A stretch of 64,000 bases of DNA from Ulota crispa (taxonomy: Eukaryota > Streptophyta > Bryopsida > Orthotrichales > Orthotrichaceae), in the NCBI GenBank assembly GCA_963920765.1, contig OY987247.1:15162471-15226470 (forward strand), in the 5' to 3' direction. Under the pieces are notes generated by a model. The model was given only the letters and a program-made list of their open reading frames with translations, was not told where the DNA came from and did no database searches. How positions within the stretch are numbered: the first letter of the stretch is position 1; each line of letters begins with the position of its first letter. Of the stretch, positions 35,864 to 46,510 are shown piece by piece. The position numbers and the translations under genes are program-made.

Positions 35864-35909
35864 CCCCTAAAGAATCGTTGTCCCTTTGGGGACAACAATC
35901 CTGTAGGGG
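35864..35909. mobile_element. 46-bp palindromic element of the TTAA group
   Basis: CCCCTAAAGAATCGTTGTCC pairs with GGACAACAATCCTGTAGGGG around a loop of a few bases. The flanks are TCAA and TTAA. The CCCCTAA ends match larger elements at 38702, 40895, 41854 and 45088, so this looks like two ends joined with almost nothing between. Its left flank is also the right flank of the preceding MITE. Confidence 0.75.
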
Positions 35910-37249
35910 TTAACTCAATTTCAACCCTTGAGAGCCCCACAGCCAGCGGATTTCTTTTTGGTGAAAAATAGCCAAAAAGCACCAGGCTTTTTGTTGTGGC
36001 GATTGGGCCCTTGATAAAAATTGGTGATTTTTTTTACATGAAGCCAAATCATCTCCCTACATGACAAGTTAATCGCCACGTGGCTTTGCTTGTCACTCTT
36101 ATTTTCACCAAAGTTACTAGTTGGTTTTGCGAACAAGACCAGTGCATCGCGAGTGGCTTCGCCACTTTGCACTATTGCATTGTTGCTTGTTGCTTGTTTT
36201 TCTTTGGTCGTCACTTTCAAAGCGCCATATTGCAAGCTCTTAATTGTGCTTCCTGCCTAAGTTTATGGATTTTTTTATGTTGATGCAATCTCTGCAAGTT
36301 ACCTCGTTACACTTGTGTGATTGCCAATTTTGTAATTAAGCTAGATACGTATTGCGTTAGGACTTACAACAATGGTGATTGGTGGCTGCGCACATTAAAA
36401 CTTTGAAGCTGTTGTTGTTGTTGATGAGAGGCTTATAAAGTTACGGTGTGCTAGTTTAGGGTTTCATTGTATGTTTAGTTTTTTTGCATAGTTACAGTAT
36501 TATGTAGAGAGATTGTCATGTTTGTCTTGGGTCTTTGAAGTTATTGATTTTTGATAGGAACTTTGAATGCAAACACCGCCACAAGTAACGAAAATACGTT
36601 GAAAATTGCATTACTATAGCCATTGGATAGCAAAAATGCATTGAAAATTGTATTATTGTAGGCATTGAAATTATTCTTCTCATAAAGACATTTTACCTGT
36701 AGTTGTATTCAAATATTTTACTTTGTCGCCATAATATTACCTACACTTTTCACTTGATGCCATACTTTTTCTCCGTGTAAATAAAAACAGTAGCTTGTCC
36801 GGCTTTGTATTTTTCAAACAAGGAGCCACAGTGGCTGACCACCAAAAACAAACAAAAAATGCCATGCCCACAGCCCCACATATCACCTCTTAAGAATTTA
36901 ATTAATGGAACCATGCCGCCAAATGTGGAGGTACCAGGAAACGGATTGCACCAATGTATGCAGAATGACGGGGTGAAGGTTGAGTGATTACTTTCAGGGA
37001 TAATGACACAAGCGTACTCAAATCCGTGTGCCAAAAAAAACTTTCATTACTCATTTCCTATTCCCGTAGCCACAGACTGGTTTAATTTTCTGGCAAAAAT
37101 TCGCCACCTCTCACAGATTTATCCCAATTATATTAGTTCTCTCCAGATATTCTATACTGAGCAGCGGACAACGAAGCACCCATTCGCCAGAAAATTAAAC
37201 CCTGCGGCACAGACCACCTCAAAATTTCAACGCACATTTGACTATTATA

Positions 37250-37575
37250 AGGCCCGGTTCAGGCTAGCGTCCGGTGGAAAATTTTCTAAATGTGATTGGT
37301 TGAAATTTGGTTTTTCTCCGCTATTGGGTTCAGATTCCGAGTTTGTCCGGCACTTTTACATCTATCTTCACCACCATGGGAACCACCCTAAACAGCCACG
37401 TCAGCGGCCAAGACCGTGAAGATTTGGGGCCTACTCCAAAGGTGGTACCAAACTTGTCCGGCAGAGGCACACTCTTGGATGACATGCAATTACACGGAAA
37501 AATTTCTATTGACAGAAACACTGGACGGGGTGCCGATTTTTGTGTCTCGGCCGGTTGGTAGTCTGAACAGGGCCT
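37250..37575. mobile_element. MITE with AGGCCCGGTTCAG ends (326 bp)
   Basis: The left end AGGCCCGGTTCAGGCTAG and the right end CTGAACAGGGCCT are inverted copies. The interior is noticeably GC-richer than its surroundings (TTGTCCGGCA occurs twice). Such GGCC-type ends occur in plant hAT and Tourist/Harbinger MITEs. No clear 8-bp or 3-bp duplication could be read, so the family stays open. Confidence 0.7.
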
Positions 37576-37720
37576 AAGGTTAACATTTGTACGGTCAAAT
37601 GTTCTGATATTTCTCTAGCATCTCCGGCATGATAGCCTCTTTAAACTTCAATGGCTAACTTCTGTGGATCTCGTGTTTGCCCGGTCCACAAAAATTTAAC
37701 TAAAAATTGTGCTTGTTTAA

Positions 37721-38113
37721 GGTAGGTGCACCCATAAGCGTGGAAATAAGGGTTTTGGAGTAGGTAAAATAATTGCCTAACTTTGAAAAAAATACTGTAA
37801 GTTAGGAAATGGAAACCAAAAATATTGACATCAATTTCAAGGTTCCAATTGCAGGCATTTGTTCACAAAGATTTTTCAAAGTCCAAAATCACTAAAATTA
37901 TAGGAACCATGTGTAAGAGATGCTAATCACAAGGCTTATTGGTTCTTAAATAGTGAGATGGGTACTCAAAACCTCATACTAGTCACCCACAACCATCACT
38001 TCATCACCCATAACCATCACTCAGCCACTCACAACTATTTGTTTGTTTATTGATTAGCCCTGCCACAGTGAGATGACGAGCATGGGAACACAACGCTTAT
38101 GGATGCTGCTACC
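37721..38113. mobile_element. MITE, GGTAGGTGCACCC ends (393 bp)
   Basis: Left end GGTAGGTGCACCCATAAGCG, right end CGCTTATGGATGCTGCTACC. Flanks are TTAA and TTAC. Length matches the 395-bp MITEs at 33101 and 35465, but the interior differs and contains tandem CATCACT/ACCATCAC words near 37980-38035. Confidence 0.75.
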
Positions 38114-38199
38114 TTACATTTACTTTCAAATTTGCAAATTTGCTCTGGGCGCTCAGGAGTTATAAAACTTACTTGAGAATCTGTTGGAGGGCATTGTAC

Positions 38200-38701
38200 G
38201 TGTATTTTGGAATATATGATTTCTTATCCATGATCCTCTTCTCTATAAATATGATTAGCCTACAAAGATTGCAAGGTACACACTACCTTTGAATTTTTTG
38301 TACAGAACATCATTGGGGTGAATAAACTTAGACTAGCTAATAAATATTGGGGGGTCTTGTAAGGACCGTAGGACTGTCCAGCTTCTTCTCAATGACCATG
38401 ACACAGGTCTTCTTCGGATGGGGCGTTTGTCAATTCCTTGTTCTGCACTGATGTGCAGCGTACAAAAAAACTTGGCCATTTTTTAGCAAATCTTCTACCC
38501 AAATACATTTTATAGCTATAAAGTAGACAATAAACCAACAAAATTTTGGCCAATAACATCAAAAAGTTGTTAATTTCCAAATGTCAACAACTTTGTTTTG
38601 ACAAATATTAGTTCCAGTTTGTTTTGTAACTTTTATCTTAAAATCTTCTTACTTATAATTACAAAGAACTTTAACTAATTGATAGGTGCTATGGTTGTTA
38701 A
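38200..38701. other. unassigned gap
   Basis: About 500 bp with no supported gene. A TTAA at 38698-38701 forms the left flank of the next element. Confidence 0.4.
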
Positions 38702-39507
38702 CCCCTAAGTGCCCCCTGTGAAATGGTTGATTTTGTGCCATGTTGGACCTACTTGGAATTAAATTGGCACCACGAGAGGCAAAACTAGGTCGAGAAGATT
38801 TCACTGCTGAATTTGAAGGAGAGGTGGGGTCCGGAGGTGCTTTTCAAATTTTGGTTGACTTGACCGTTTAGATCAGAAGATTATAATGGTCAACTTAGCG
38901 TTGAAAATGATCTGTCCTGCAATTTTTTGGTGGTTTTTGCCCTTCATGAACATGCCACGGCCAAAGGAATGGGACTTTAGATTGCAATTTTTTGCACAAG
39001 GTGGGATCAGGGGTTAGGATTAGACCTGCAAAATTTGGGGATTTCTTGACTTTGCTCGTGTGATGACGAAGGTCTTGAATTTGGGGAGGTCAAGCATTCT
39101 TTGCAAAAGCAGACCGGAGCAATGTACAATGGGGATTGGCACGGTGGACACCCCTGGCAATATAGGCTGCCTCCACATGCCAACTCAGAACTCTCGTGAA
39201 TATCGCTGCGGTCATGAACGCATGCAAAAGAGGGCAATGGTCTAGCACCGCCTACTGCCGGTGGTCCCAGTCATTGCTTCTGCTACAAAATGCAAAAACC
39301 TTCTCTCTTCTCTAGTCCTATGCCTATATAAGTTGGCCCCACTTTGCTATGCCTCAATCAAAGCTGCCCCCCACCACTCCGTTTTGTAACTAAGGTACCC
39401 CTAAACTTCCCCGTACCCTTCTAGTGCAGTACACGCACAATCCATATTCTCAAAACCCCATGAAAAATTCTGAGAGGCAATATTATCTCCCCTGGGGCGC
39501 TCAAGGG
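38702..39507. mobile_element. TTAA-group element (806 bp)
   Basis: Begins CCCCTAAGTGCCCC and ends GGGGCGCTCAAGGG. Exact TTAA lies on both sides (38698-38701, 39508-39511). It has no coding capacity. CCCxTxx ends with a TTAA duplication recall piggyBac or Sola3 transposons; neither transposase is visible in the window. Confidence 0.8.
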
Positions 39508-39511
39508 TTAA

Positions 39512-40377
39512 GTTTTTGTTGCTTTATGTTGTCTCGCACTATAAAAACAAAAATGTAAATAGAAAAGCAATCTTAAGGGAACCAAGCTATTAAATGCAAT
39601 TTTTTTTTAATTTGGGGAAAAACCCCAATTGAGACTTCTAAATTTTTCATTTTCAAAGATTCTTTAGGTGATTTAGAGTGAATTTTATGATGATTTCTTC
39701 AAGACCTTGCATCAATGATGAAATATCTTGAAGGAATTGTCAAAAAACTCACTCTAGTTCACCAAAAAGTTCTCACAAATGTAAAATTTAATATCCCAAA
39801 ATTTATTTTGGGAAAGTGTTTTTCCCAAATTAACAAATAACATGTTTATAGTGTTAGTACTTGGTTTTGAATTCCTCTACGAGCACTAAGTGAGTGCCAT
39901 GGTTTTTTATTTATTTTCTTACCAATGGTTATGTGGCGTTCTTTGAAAATGGTTTGTTGCTTGTGGGCTCCATCCCTATTTTTGGTTGGAGTTGAAGGTG
40001 GCCCCTATGCAAGGATTTTTGCATCATCATGACTTTTAATAATAAAATCAAGGAGAAGATGACACTATCAACTTTTTTGACAGTGCCTTTGGATCCATCT
40101 CATCATAAAATGATGGCATCAATTCTGATAATTTTTATGAAAACATAGGCTGCAATACAATTTTCATTATTCCAATCTTTTTTCCCCTTAATTTTCTATA
40201 AGCTTGAAACCCCCCTTTTTAAGGCAATTGGGCCTTTTATTGCCCAAAAAACCCTGGTTAGTGCCTAAAACGGGCTTGTGGTACCAAGCATTATCACTAT
40301 CCTTGTCTTTTGAGCATTTTAGCTTATTGCTTTATCTACGATTAATTTGTGGCTATCAATGTCATGTTTGTTTCAAA
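39512..40377. other. gene-free stretch
   Basis: AT-rich DNA. An open frame runs through 40204-40455, and its downstream part includes the candidate exon listed next. No other feature supported. Confidence 0.4.
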
Positions 40378-42471
40378 ATGAGTGAACCACTTGGATTTGG
40401 GACTCGATTTAGGAAGTTTATACAAAAGGCTACAGGTAAATCTTTCAATAAGTGACGGAGTTAAATCTTTCAATAACTCACGGAGTTAAATCTTTCAACA
40501 ACTGACGGAGTTAAATCTTTCAATAACTGACAGAGTTAAATCTTTCAATAACTGAAGGGGAGCTGGTAAAACATACAGCATAGATTTTTAAATAGTTGGG
40601 ACCTAGATTTTTATAAACAAGGGTGTTTGTAATTTATATAACCGGATAGCTCGATTCTCCAAGGTAGGCTAAGCCCTCCTATTACTAGAGTGTGAGTACA
40701 AGGAGTCCATTGTGTTTGGCAAAAAAATGGTCATGGAACTGAGAAGTGGCCGGATCATTTCCATAGTACCAACGACATCAGGATCTGCGTGTTGTTGGAA
40801 AGTCACTAAATCCATTGATATTGCAAAGAGAAATAACCCTTATTGTTGTTTATAGGAAGTAACGTGCCACATACATAATCTCATGGAAAATTAACCCCTA
40901 AATTACAAAAGTTCGTTCAATATTCGGTTGAAAGTTTGGGTAGGTTCTTATGAAGTCAAATTTTGGTGGTTTGAAATTTGGAAACAAGGTGTACACAATG
41001 AACATCTTTGAGTGAAAAAAAAAAAAAAAAAAAAAAAAACTACGATCAGATGTTCGAGTAAAAAACTATGTTGTCCAAAAGGATTTGGGCACCTTATGCA
41101 ATTTGGGTATCTCTAAAGAATCTTATGCTAAAACTCTCATCAATTTTTGAAACTTGGCATGTATGCAGGTAATAAAATGTGATATGTAATTGTTAAAAAA
41201 AAAAGAGCTCGCAAATCACATTCTAAGAGGAGTCAAACTTTGTTAGCTACGTCTAGGCAATTTCAAAAAAAAATAGTTTCTTCTAACTTCATGCCCTATT
41301 ATCTTGCAATTTATAAATTTAAAGCTCTTGAAAATGTTTTCACATATTCCAAATGTTTGTCTCTAAATGTTTATCATTTAGATTTCAAATAAAAAACTTC
41401 CTCATTGCACAAGAAATCATGAAAAAATGACTAGTGCATTGCCAATTCACTAAACCTCCTTGCATTGCAAGGTGATTTAGAATAAGCTAGATTCTATATT
41501 TGCTTATGAGATTTTTCATGAGTGAACCTAACATCATATACTTGTGAATGGTCAAAAATCTTGTTTTTGTGTAGAACAAAAAATTTACTATGGAAGGGCT
41601 CAAAATTTGCTAACCTTACTTGCAAGAATTTTTTTTTTTTTTTTAAATTGTTACTTCAAACATTATAACCTTACAATTTACGCGGTCAAATGGGCTGAGA
41701 TTTTTTTCACACATTGCCTTACTTGTATATTACACTTTTTGTATGGTTGAAATTTTAAAAAATGTGTTTTTTTTAAATTTTAAATAAACCATCAAAAAAT
41801 GATTGTTTTAGTCACATTTTTCTCTGCAACACCCTTTGGACTTTAGGGGTTAACCCCTAAAAGCCCACTTGTCCCATCAAGGGACAAACTGGATTTTGGG
41901 CAACTCACTATAAGTGGATGTTTCATTTTTTTTCTTTGAAATTTTTACACATGATGTGCCCAAGGAGTAGTTTTAAGGTTCAACAATTTTCATAACTTTT
42001 GACTACATGGTTCAAAAGTTATAGAATGATATGTTGTTTTTTTTTTTAACTCCAAGCAACCCGGGCAGCTCAAAAAACTTCTTTAAAAATAACATTTTTT
42101 TGAATTTTTTTTTTGGAATTGGTTGTTTATACTTATATATATGTGAAAAACTTTAAATTATTAAATTTTAACAAATGAAATAAAAGTTATGAAATTTTTT
42201 AATTTGTAAGTAGGTATGGAGTCTCTCAAATTTATACATACTGTGTTGCTAATACCCCTCCTAACACCAAGTGTGAACATACCATAATAGTTACATTTTT
42301 TATTTTTTATTCGGTACTTCTGCAGTAACTTGTGATCAGCTTAGCATGCTAGTCAAGTTGGAGCCTTGGAGGAACACTGAGGATAAACCGCGGGATACGT
42401 GGCATAAATTCAGAGAAGGAAAATCTGAAAAAGAATTCTCGGAGTGCGGGGAATTGTGGTTGCTACTTTGA
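40378..42471 (+). CDS. possible small spliced gene, 67 residues, unknown product
   Basis: Exon 1 is 40378-40435 (MSEPLGFGTRFRKFIQKAT plus one base), with donor ACAG/GTAAAT. Exon 2 is 42326-42471, with acceptor TTCTGCAG, encoding a 47-residue tail that includes LSMLVKLEPWRNTEDKPRD and ends ECGELWLLL at a TGA. The phases match. Exon 2 has protein-like composition, charged with three tryptophans, unlike the surrounding AT-rich DNA. The 1.9-kb intron contains a 25-bp tandem repeat, one complete TTAA-group element and part of another. I do not recognise the family. Exon 2 could instead be the last exon of a gene whose other exons I have not found, or a captured gene fragment. Confidence 0.35.
40438..40562 (+). 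repeat. 25-bp tandem repeat, five units
   Basis: AAATCTTTCAATAACTGACG plus GAGTT is repeated five times in a row with one to a few differences per unit. The first unit overlaps the candidate splice donor of the small gene at 40436. Confidence 0.95.
40895..41849. mobile_element. TTAA-group element (955 bp)
   Basis: Begins CCCCTAAATTAC and ends GACTTTAGGGG, with TTAA on both sides (40891-40894, 41850-41853). It includes a long A-run near 41014-41039. No ORF of interest. The right TTAA is shared with the element that starts at 41854. Inverted identity is short (about 8 bp), so pairing of these two ends is plausible rather than certain. Confidence 0.6.
41854..42110 (+). mobile_element. TTAA-group element, partial, copy 2
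   Basis: Starts CCCCTAAAAGCCC immediately after a TTAA. The first ~255 bp are collinear with the minus strand of 32830-33067. A small hairpin, CTTGTCCCATCAAGGGACAA, lies near its end. The other terminus was not identified before the exon at 42326. Confidence 0.65.
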
Positions 42472-42503
42472 GAACATCCTCCTTTATCCAGTTACTCCAG
42501 TAC

Positions 42504-43352
42504 AGTACCAGGCAAGTATGAATTGTCCGGTACCTTGATGCAGTTCATATAGCAAATTTGAGATTTTGTTGTTTTGAATCATAGAGATTGATTCTTACGC
42601 GAGCCCAACCAAGCATATCAAATTTTGATTCCAAAAAATCAAAATCCTATTTTTGATGAATTATTTTGTATTAAATTCATGATTTTACATGAAATTTGAT
42701 TGAAGAAAATTGGAAATGAATTTTTTAAATTTGATTGCATGGATATGTTGGAAACATCCATATGCACATTTTCCCTTCTAAAAAGAACCCCTTAAGTAAC
42801 AAAAGTATGATTGACAAAGAGTTCAAGGTGGGTTGTGGTAAGACCAAAATTTGTAAAGTAGATATTTGGATTTTTTAATTGGTTTTTGGCTAAGTAAACA
42901 TATTGTCAGGTTCAAAGGTACAAATTTAGTCTTAGTGTATGAATCAATAACAAAAATTGATTATCAAAAAGAAATATCTATTTTAAAATATTTGGTCTTA
43001 CCACACCTCACATTGAACTCTTTGTCAATCATACTTTTGTTACTTAAGGGGGTTCTTTTAGAAGAGAAAATGTGCGTATGGATGTTTCCAACATATCTAT
43101 GCAATCAAATTTAAAAAAATCACCGCCAATCTTCTTCAATCAATTTTCATGTAAAATCATGAATTTAATACAAAGTAATTCACCAAACATAGGGTTTTGA
43201 TTTTTTGGAATCAAAATTTGGTATGCTTGGTTGGGATTGCAAAAGAATCAATCTCTATGATTCAAAACAACAAAATCTCAAATTTGCTATATATTATAGG
43301 AAATTCTTGGAACTGTAGCAAGGCACCGGACAATTCACGCTTGCCTGGTACT
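42504..43352. mobile_element. inverted-repeat element D, GTAC group (849 bp)
   Basis: Exact GTAC on both sides (42500-42503, 43353-43356). Ends AGTACCAGGCAAG and CTTGCCTGGTACT. The arms are about 370 bp and pair imperfectly; the loop contains TTGGTTTTTGGCTAAGTAAA. Arm words CATCCATATGCACAT and CATGGATATGTTGGAAA match those of the 13491-14254 palindrome. It is the clearest case for a 4-bp GTAC duplication. Confidence 0.85.
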
Positions 43353-43356
43353 GTAC

Positions 43357-43749
43357 AATATTACACTGAATATTGTGTTTAGGTTACCCTATACAAATTT
43401 GTTGACACTTTTCACTATATAAATACTTAATATTACTACAGTTATTTTTATACAAAATTACCACAATGGATATTTTTTAAAGAGCTTAGCAGCAATAACA
43501 AAGTTGTAGAAAACCAAAATATTGACTCCTAAGTCGTAAACCGTGTGAAATCCAACAATCTAAACAATTGCATGTGCCTCCAAGTGGCCAAGCAACAAGT
43601 CATGAGGGAACTTTTCATGGTAAGGCAACCTAATTGTTAAGGCAACCTAAACGCAGTAATTAGTGTAACAGTCAAGATCATGAAAACTTAGGATCAATTT
43701 AGCCATTCTCCCTACTAGGAATAAGCAATATTGCACTAGTTAATATATG
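43357..43749. repeat. dispersed repeat, partner of 5060-5260
   Basis: Around 43590-43655, GGCAACCTAATTGTTAAGGC and neighbouring sequence match the minus strand of 5060-5260. The remainder of this stretch is unassigned. Confidence 0.5.
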
Positions 43750-44059
43750 GGAAAATTTCATGGATATCCTTGCAGTTTACAATATTTTTGCAGACATGAT
43801 ACTTATTTGAAAATTTCACAAACACCCTTGGACCAAAATTTTCAGGCATTTGTTTTGTTATGCATGTCACTTCCTTCTCCCTTTGTGCACACACTACTTC
43901 TTTTTTGTTATGTGTGCACACAAATGAAGAAAGGAAGTGGCATGCACAATAACAAAAAAAGCCTGAAAATTTTGGTCCAAGGGTATTTGTGGAATTTTCA
44001 AATGAGTATCATGTCTGCAAAAATATTGCAAACTTCAAGGGTATCCATGAAATTTTCCC
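43750..44059. mobile_element. MITE, GGAAAATTTCATG family, copy 3 (310 bp)
   Basis: Begins GGGAAAATTTCATGGATATC and ends GTATCCATGAAATTTTCCC; the arms pair over most of the element and the middle contains GTGTGCACACA-type words. Flanks TTAATATAT and TTAATTTGT agree at 7 of 9 positions, hinting at a 9-bp duplication. This is the best preserved of the three copies. Confidence 0.85.
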
Positions 44060-45087
44060 TTAATTTGTTATTGTATTCAATGAATACATTAGCTTTTGAA
44101 TTGCAATAGTTATTAGAGATTTGGTCTTTTTTTTTGGGTGGTTGTCAATAACGCTAAAATTTCCAATGCACTATTAGGGTTTTATTTTTAGAAAACAACC
44201 ATTGGAAATTTGGCTTGCAAATCACCTTAAGTGTAGTGTGAAATTCAAGCACAAGTTTGCAATGCATGGTCATGTAGGGAATATCCCATGTCTTTGTTGA
44301 CCATGAAAGCTTGTGCAAACATGCCTAACAGAGCATGGTGGAAACATCTCTCCTCCATCCATAGTGCAAAAATTATCTAGTACATGTGATCAAAAGGGTT
44401 TGAAAATTTTGGGCTAAGGTCAAAAAACCTTTTTACACTAACTTCAAATGATCATATCTCTCAATCCACATACTCAAAATTCATGAAACTTTCACCAAGA
44501 CTCCTTGCATAAGTCTAGTGCAATATCCTATGGTTAGATTTGTAGGATAAAGGAAAAAAAATATTATTGGAATCAAATGTCTAAAAATGGCAGTTTCAAT
44601 GTGTTTTTGAGAAAAAATGAGCTTGGACATATGATGCGGTTAATAAAAATGTCAGCCCAAATGGTCTCAAGAATAACCCCAAATACACCCAATGTAATAT
44701 GAGTATAGCGGAGATCAAATTTCTTGTGTATAAGAGGCCCTATGGTCAAAAAGTTGAGGACGTTAAAGCAAACTTTGAAAATTTCAGGAAAAGAGGGATA
44801 AAATTAAACCACAAAGAGATGTTGATCTTTTTATTCCATCTTACAATATTGATTATCTCTATAGAATAATTTCTTTTCAGATAATTGTATCTTACTAGAA
44901 TTTGACAGAAGATTGGAAGCCAAGAATTGGCTTCACATTTTTGAAAAACCCAATTTTTGGAATTGGGACCATGTTGAATCTTGTATTTTAGAAATAAAAA
45001 ATATGTTATAAAATTTTGACCTTGACTCTTAATGTAAAGGCCTTGAGGCCGTTTTCTGAAAATCAATTGATGTGAAACCAATATTAG
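44060..45087. other. gene-free stretch
   Basis: AT-rich sequence with short meaningless ORFs. No element ends were recognised apart from a TTAG just before 45088. Confidence 0.4.
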
Positions 45088-45377
45088 CCCCTAAATGCCC
45101 AAGGCACCCAATTTGGATGTTTACAAAACTTTGAAGATGAATGAAACTCTTATTTAATCACTATTTATATTAGAAATAATTCAATACAAGTTTGTTTTGA
45201 AGTCTATTTTCAACATCAAAAATGTAATTTTGAAAATTAATTTTATAATTTTTCTACTAATGATTTTGTACAAGGGTGTCCATGGCAATCTTTGAGTTTT
45301 CTAATAGAAGGAAATCTTGAAAACAAGCTTCAAGAACACTAGCTAGGGCATGGAGAAAATTCCACATTAGAAATATA

Positions 45378-45431
<54 letters not shown>

Positions 45432-45917
45432 AGTAGATTTTGAAAGTTGTAAATTGATTAAAGTTAAACATGTAGTGATCTTAAACCTAATATTTTTTTG
45501 GTGACTGGCTTTTTAAATTTGGCATGTGAAATGAGGATTGGAAGACATTAAATCACTTTTACAATTTTAACACCCTCATGTTCAAACATTATAAATTTTC
45601 AAAACTATAAATGATATTGTTGACTTTTCTTTTTTCATGTAATCTTTAACAACATAGGTAAAAAAATAGGTCCACAATGACTAAGTGACAATAACTAAAT
45701 CATGATTGTGCAGTCATTTTACAATCATTTTGTAATTGTTGTTTAGTCATTGCAATCATTGTCACTTAGTCATTGTGGACCCGTTTTTTTTTACATGTGC
45801 AAGTTAAGTTTAAATTTGAATGGTTGCAATTCAAGAAAACTTGATGAAATTTATGAACAGGTTGCTTGATTGTTTGATTTCATGGAGAAGCTCAAAAAGG
45901 CCTTGGGCACTCAAGGG
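45088..45917. mobile_element. TTAA-group element with internal hairpin (830 bp)
   Basis: Begins CCCCTAAATGCCCAAGGC and ends GCCTTGGGCACTCAAGGG. Flanks are TTAG and TTCA, decayed TTAA. Positions 45671-45783 form a hairpin with stem GGTCCACAATGACTAAGTGA and its reverse complement. An AT microsatellite lies at 45384-45430. Length resembles the 806-bp element at 38702, although the interiors are not obviously alike. Confidence 0.75.
45384..45430. repeat. (AT)n microsatellite
   Basis: About 47 bp of alternating A and T inside the preceding element. Confidence 0.95.
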
Positions 45918-46146
45918 TTCAAAATGTCACATAATAGAAACAACCTGACCTCATAATACAAAGCCATTCCATATGACTCATTAAATGTATTACTATCTTT
46001 TGCTTGGTATGAATTTGGAACTTCTGATTGTCATCAACTCGTCATTGGAGGCCCATGAAATTTGATTTTTGAGTGATCACAACAATGTTTAAATTCAAAA
46101 ATTAGTCAACTGACATAAGGCTCATCAAAAAAGAGAAAAAGCTTAA

Positions 46147-46506
46147 CCCTTAAAGGACAGATGGATCACCGTGGCTTGCCCTACCTGTAGCAGTCTACAG
46201 TATTTTGCACATGGGCACCAATAGTATTGTTTCAAAAAATTGGAAAAGTCAACAATGCATGGTGCCCTCATGAAAATTGCCAAAAAGGTAGCTTGGGAGC
46301 TAACCCAATGTTTTTGAATCTTATCACAATTTGGGTTACAAAAAAAATGAATGCATCTCAAGAGGTGATATTTTGTCTTCCATGATGGACCATGTGTTTA
46401 TGGTCACTTCTAAAAAAAAAATTAGATGAAAAACAACTTTTTTTTGAATCACAGGATATTTTTTCAGAGCTCAAGAAATTTTTTTATCCTCCTCGATGTT
46501 TAGGGG
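46147..46506. mobile_element. TTAA-group element (360 bp)
   Basis: Begins CCCTTAAAGGAC and ends GATGTTTAGGGG, with exact TTAA on both sides (46143-46146, 46507-46510). Inverted identity beyond the first 8 bp is weak. No coding capacity. Confidence 0.65.
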
Positions 46507-46510
46507 TTAA

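Larger units (their letters stand above)
35254..38195. mobile_element. composite GTAC-group element (2.9 kb) filled with other elements
   Basis: The left end AATGCCCTCCAACAAG and the right end CTGTTGGAGGGCATT are inverted copies, and the similarity extends about 40 bp inward. Both sides carry GTAC (35250-35253 and 38196-38199). Within it lie at least four smaller elements (35465-35860, 35864-35909, 37250-37575, 37721-38113). The unassigned core, about 35925-37240, has no recognisable transposase. The ends could instead come from two separate insertions. Confidence 0.55.

Noticed and set aside
36080-36283. Cysteine-rich small ORF that might be a secreted peptide
   Set aside because: No clear signal peptide cleavage pattern or cysteine spacing of a known family, and it lies in a transposon-rich block.
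40438-40562. CRISPR-like array
   Set aside because: The 25-bp units are directly adjacent with no spacers; it is a simple tandem repeat in a plant nuclear context.
44746-45081. 111-codon minus-strand ORF
   Set aside because: No domain, low-complexity hydrophobic content, no splice or promoter context.
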